Origin: Bacteroidota bacterium
GTDB lineage: Bacteria; Bacteroidota; Bacteroidia; Chitinophagales; Saprospiraceae
Direction: 5' to 3'
DNA length: 64,000 bases
Assembly (NCBI GenBank): GCA_024642705.1
Contig: JAHEAQ010000012.1
Span: 19,166-83,165 of the forward strand
Position numbers and translations under genes: made by a program. Shown here piece after piece: positions 62,812-64,000 of this stretch. Every line of letters begins with the position of its first letter. The first letter of the stretch is position 1. Below the pieces are notes generated by a model. That model did no database searches, was not told the origin of the DNA, and was given only the letters and a program-made list of their open reading frames with translations.

Positions 62812-64000
62812 ATGTCAATTTTAATAACAAATGGGAGATTAGTAACCGCAGAATCAGACTTTGAAGCGGATGTATTTATTGAAAATGAAAAAATAGTTGC
62901 ATTAGGTAAAAAATTGCCATTTAAGGCAAAAAAAACTATTGATGCGACAGGAAAACTAATATTTCCAGGTGGTATTGACCCACATGTACATTTAGATATG
63001 CCATTTATGGGCACATATTCTAGTGATGATTATTCATCAGGAACAAGAGCGGCTTTATTTGGAGGAACAACATCCGTAATAGATTTCATTTTACAGACGC
63101 AAGGAGATACTTTGAAAAATGCTTTGACTGCGTGGCAAGGCAGATCAATCAATAGATCTCATTCTGATTATTCCTATCATATGGCAGTTACAGATTTTAA
63201 TGAAAATGTTGCAAAGGAAGTGGTTGAAATGATCGAAAAGGAGGGTATTACTTCTTTTAAAACATTTATGGCTTACAAAGGAGCTCTCATGATCGATGAT
63301 GGTCAAATGGTCCAATTAATGAAGGTTGTTAAAAAACATGGCGGGCTAGTTACGGTTCATGCGACAAATGGAGATATCATTGATTCCTTAATTTCTAAAA
63401 ATCTGAAAAAAGGCAAACTTGCACCACTCTATCATTACCTTTCCCAACCTGAAGTCACTGAAGCAGAGGCAAGTGGCCGATTTGCAGATATGCTTGAGTA
63501 CACTGGATGTCCTGGATATATTGTTCACATGACTTGTGAAGGAGCAATAAATGCTGTGAGGGCAAGAACCGCTAGAAATCAAAAAGTATTGGTAGAAACT
63601 TGCACACAATACCTCACTCTTGACGCGAGTTTATATAAAAGAAAAGACGCAGCAAAATGGGTGATGAGCCCACCGCTGCGTGAGAAAAAAGACCAGGAAG
63701 CACTGTGGGCAGGAATCAACCAAGGATTGATTCATGTAGTAGGTACGGACCATTGCCCATTTACATGGAAGCAAAAAGAAATGGGTAAAGATGATTTTTC
63801 AAAAATTCCAAATGGGCATCCTGCTATTGAACACAGAATGGAACTTTTATTTTCTGAGGGAGTTAGAAAAGGAAGAATATCATTAAGCAAATATGTTGCT
63901 CTAACCTCTACAAATGCTGCAAGAATTTTTGGAATGTATCCTAAAAAAGGAACAATTTCAATTGGAGCAGATGCGGATCTTGTCATTTTTAATCCGAACA
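62812..64000 (+). CDS. hydA: Dihydropyrimidinase, C-terminus beyond the window
   Basis: The frame is open from the ATG at 62812 to the window edge, giving 396 residues of a protein that usually has about 460. It belongs to the cyclic amidohydrolases. Metal ligands His58 and His60 lie in DPHVHLD, the carboxylated Lys156 in FMAYKG, His183 in VTVHA, His239 in IVHMTC and Asp313 in GTDHCP. These are the binuclear zinc site of D-hydantoinase and dihydropyrimidinase. It opens dihydrouracil to N-carbamoyl-beta-alanine and dihydrothymine to N-carbamoyl-beta-aminoisobutyrate in the cytoplasm. The ATG directly follows the TAA of the NCS1 gene. Beta-ureidopropionase and dihydropyrimidine dehydrogenase genes are expected just outside the window. 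Confidence 0.95.
   Translation, partial: MSILITNGRLVTAESDFEADVFIENEKIVALGKKLPFKAKKTIDATGKLIFPGGIDPHVHLDMPFMGTYSSDDYSSGTRAALFGGTTSVIDFILQTQGDTLKNALTAWQGRSINRSHSDYSYHMAVTDFNENVAKEVVEMIEKEGITSFKTFMAYKGALMIDDGQMVQLMKVVKKHGGLVTVHATNGDIIDSLISKNLKKGKLAPLYHYLSQPEVTEAEASGRFADMLEYTGCPGYIVHMTCEGAINAVRARTARNQKVLVETCTQYLTLDASLYKRKDAAKWVMSPPLREKKDQEALWAGINQGLIHVVGTDHCPFTWKQKEMGKDDFSKIPNGHPAIEHRMELLFSEGVRKGRISLSKYVALTSTNAARIFGMYPKKGTISIGADADLVIFNPN

Noticed and set aside
1..64000. CRISPR array, prophage, defence island or secondary-metabolite cluster
   Set aside because: No regularly spaced direct repeats, no phage structural or integrase genes, no nuclease-toxin pairs, and no NRPS, PKS or RiPP enzymes appear; the two helicases are isolated genes without defence partners.

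Overview
The window is 64 kb of AT-rich DNA from a member of the Bacteroidota. The markers are sprA (outer-membrane translocon of the type IX secretion and gliding machinery) next to ruvA, a fused murF-alr gene, a tandem set of SurA-type foldases, a carboxypeptidase-regulatory-domain outer-membrane barrel, Tat-exported Gfo/Idh/MocA proteins, and promoters of the Bacteroidota form (TTTG, about 20 bases, TAnnTTTG). Shine-Dalgarno sequences are weak or absent, as is usual in the phylum. I cannot name the genus from sequence alone; the mix would suit a free-living aerobic lineage. The window holds no rRNA, tRNA or CRISPR array, no prophage, and no complete insertion sequence.

Layout. 1-6.1 kb: partial glycosyltransferase, sulfotransferase, Tat-type oxidoreductase, outer-membrane barrel protein, methyltransferase. 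6.3-9 kb: exported thioredoxin-fold protein and a membrane-anchored MutS-family ATPase. 9.0-9.55 kb: decayed IS3-type remnant. 9.6-16.4 kb: Pif1-type helicase, pirin, a palindromic repeat element, a GIN-domain protein, a PmtA-like methyltransferase and a second Tat-type oxidoreductase. 16.4-24 kb (minus strand): exported pullulanase, Sua5/TsaC, PyrD, a Crp/Fnr regulator and DnaX. 24-24.9 kb: a gene-free stretch with a second copy of half of the palindromic repeat and a GC-rich patch. 24.9-34.6 kb: NAD synthetase, then sprA and ruvA on the other strand. 34.8-43.7 kb (plus strand): purD, murF-alr, three SurA-like genes and exonuclease III. 44-46 kb: htpG. 46-49.4 kb (minus): rplM-rpsI-rpsB-tsf, then pyrH. 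49.6-52.8 kb: a large exported sortilin/BNR-repeat protein. 53.3-56 kb: small exported protein, SulP anion transporter and beta-carbonic anhydrase. 56.1-57.7 kb: SF2 helicase. 58.3-64 kb: methylmalonate-semialdehyde dehydrogenase, class III aminotransferase, NCS1 transporter and dihydropyrimidinase, which runs off the end.

How the genes work together. The last four genes form a coherent reductive pyrimidine-catabolism cluster: base uptake (NCS1), ring opening (dihydropyrimidinase), beta-alanine or beta-aminoisobutyrate transamination, and CoA-dependent oxidation of the resulting semialdehyde. SulP and carbonic anhydrase look like a bicarbonate uptake and interconversion pair. The three SurA-like genes overlap or abut and probably supply periplasmic chaperoning for outer-membrane proteins such as SprA and the barrel protein. 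The ribosomal-protein operon has a near-ideal promoter and a strong intrinsic terminator.

Most of the window is ordinary core genome. The best leads for something new are the 207-bp palindromic element and its distant half-copy, the arrangement of sites upstream of htpG, the hydrophilic insertion in the NCS1 transporter, the small exported protein ahead of SulP and carbonic anhydrase, and the GC-rich patch near 24.5 kb. I found no clearly undescribed multi-gene defence or biosynthetic system.
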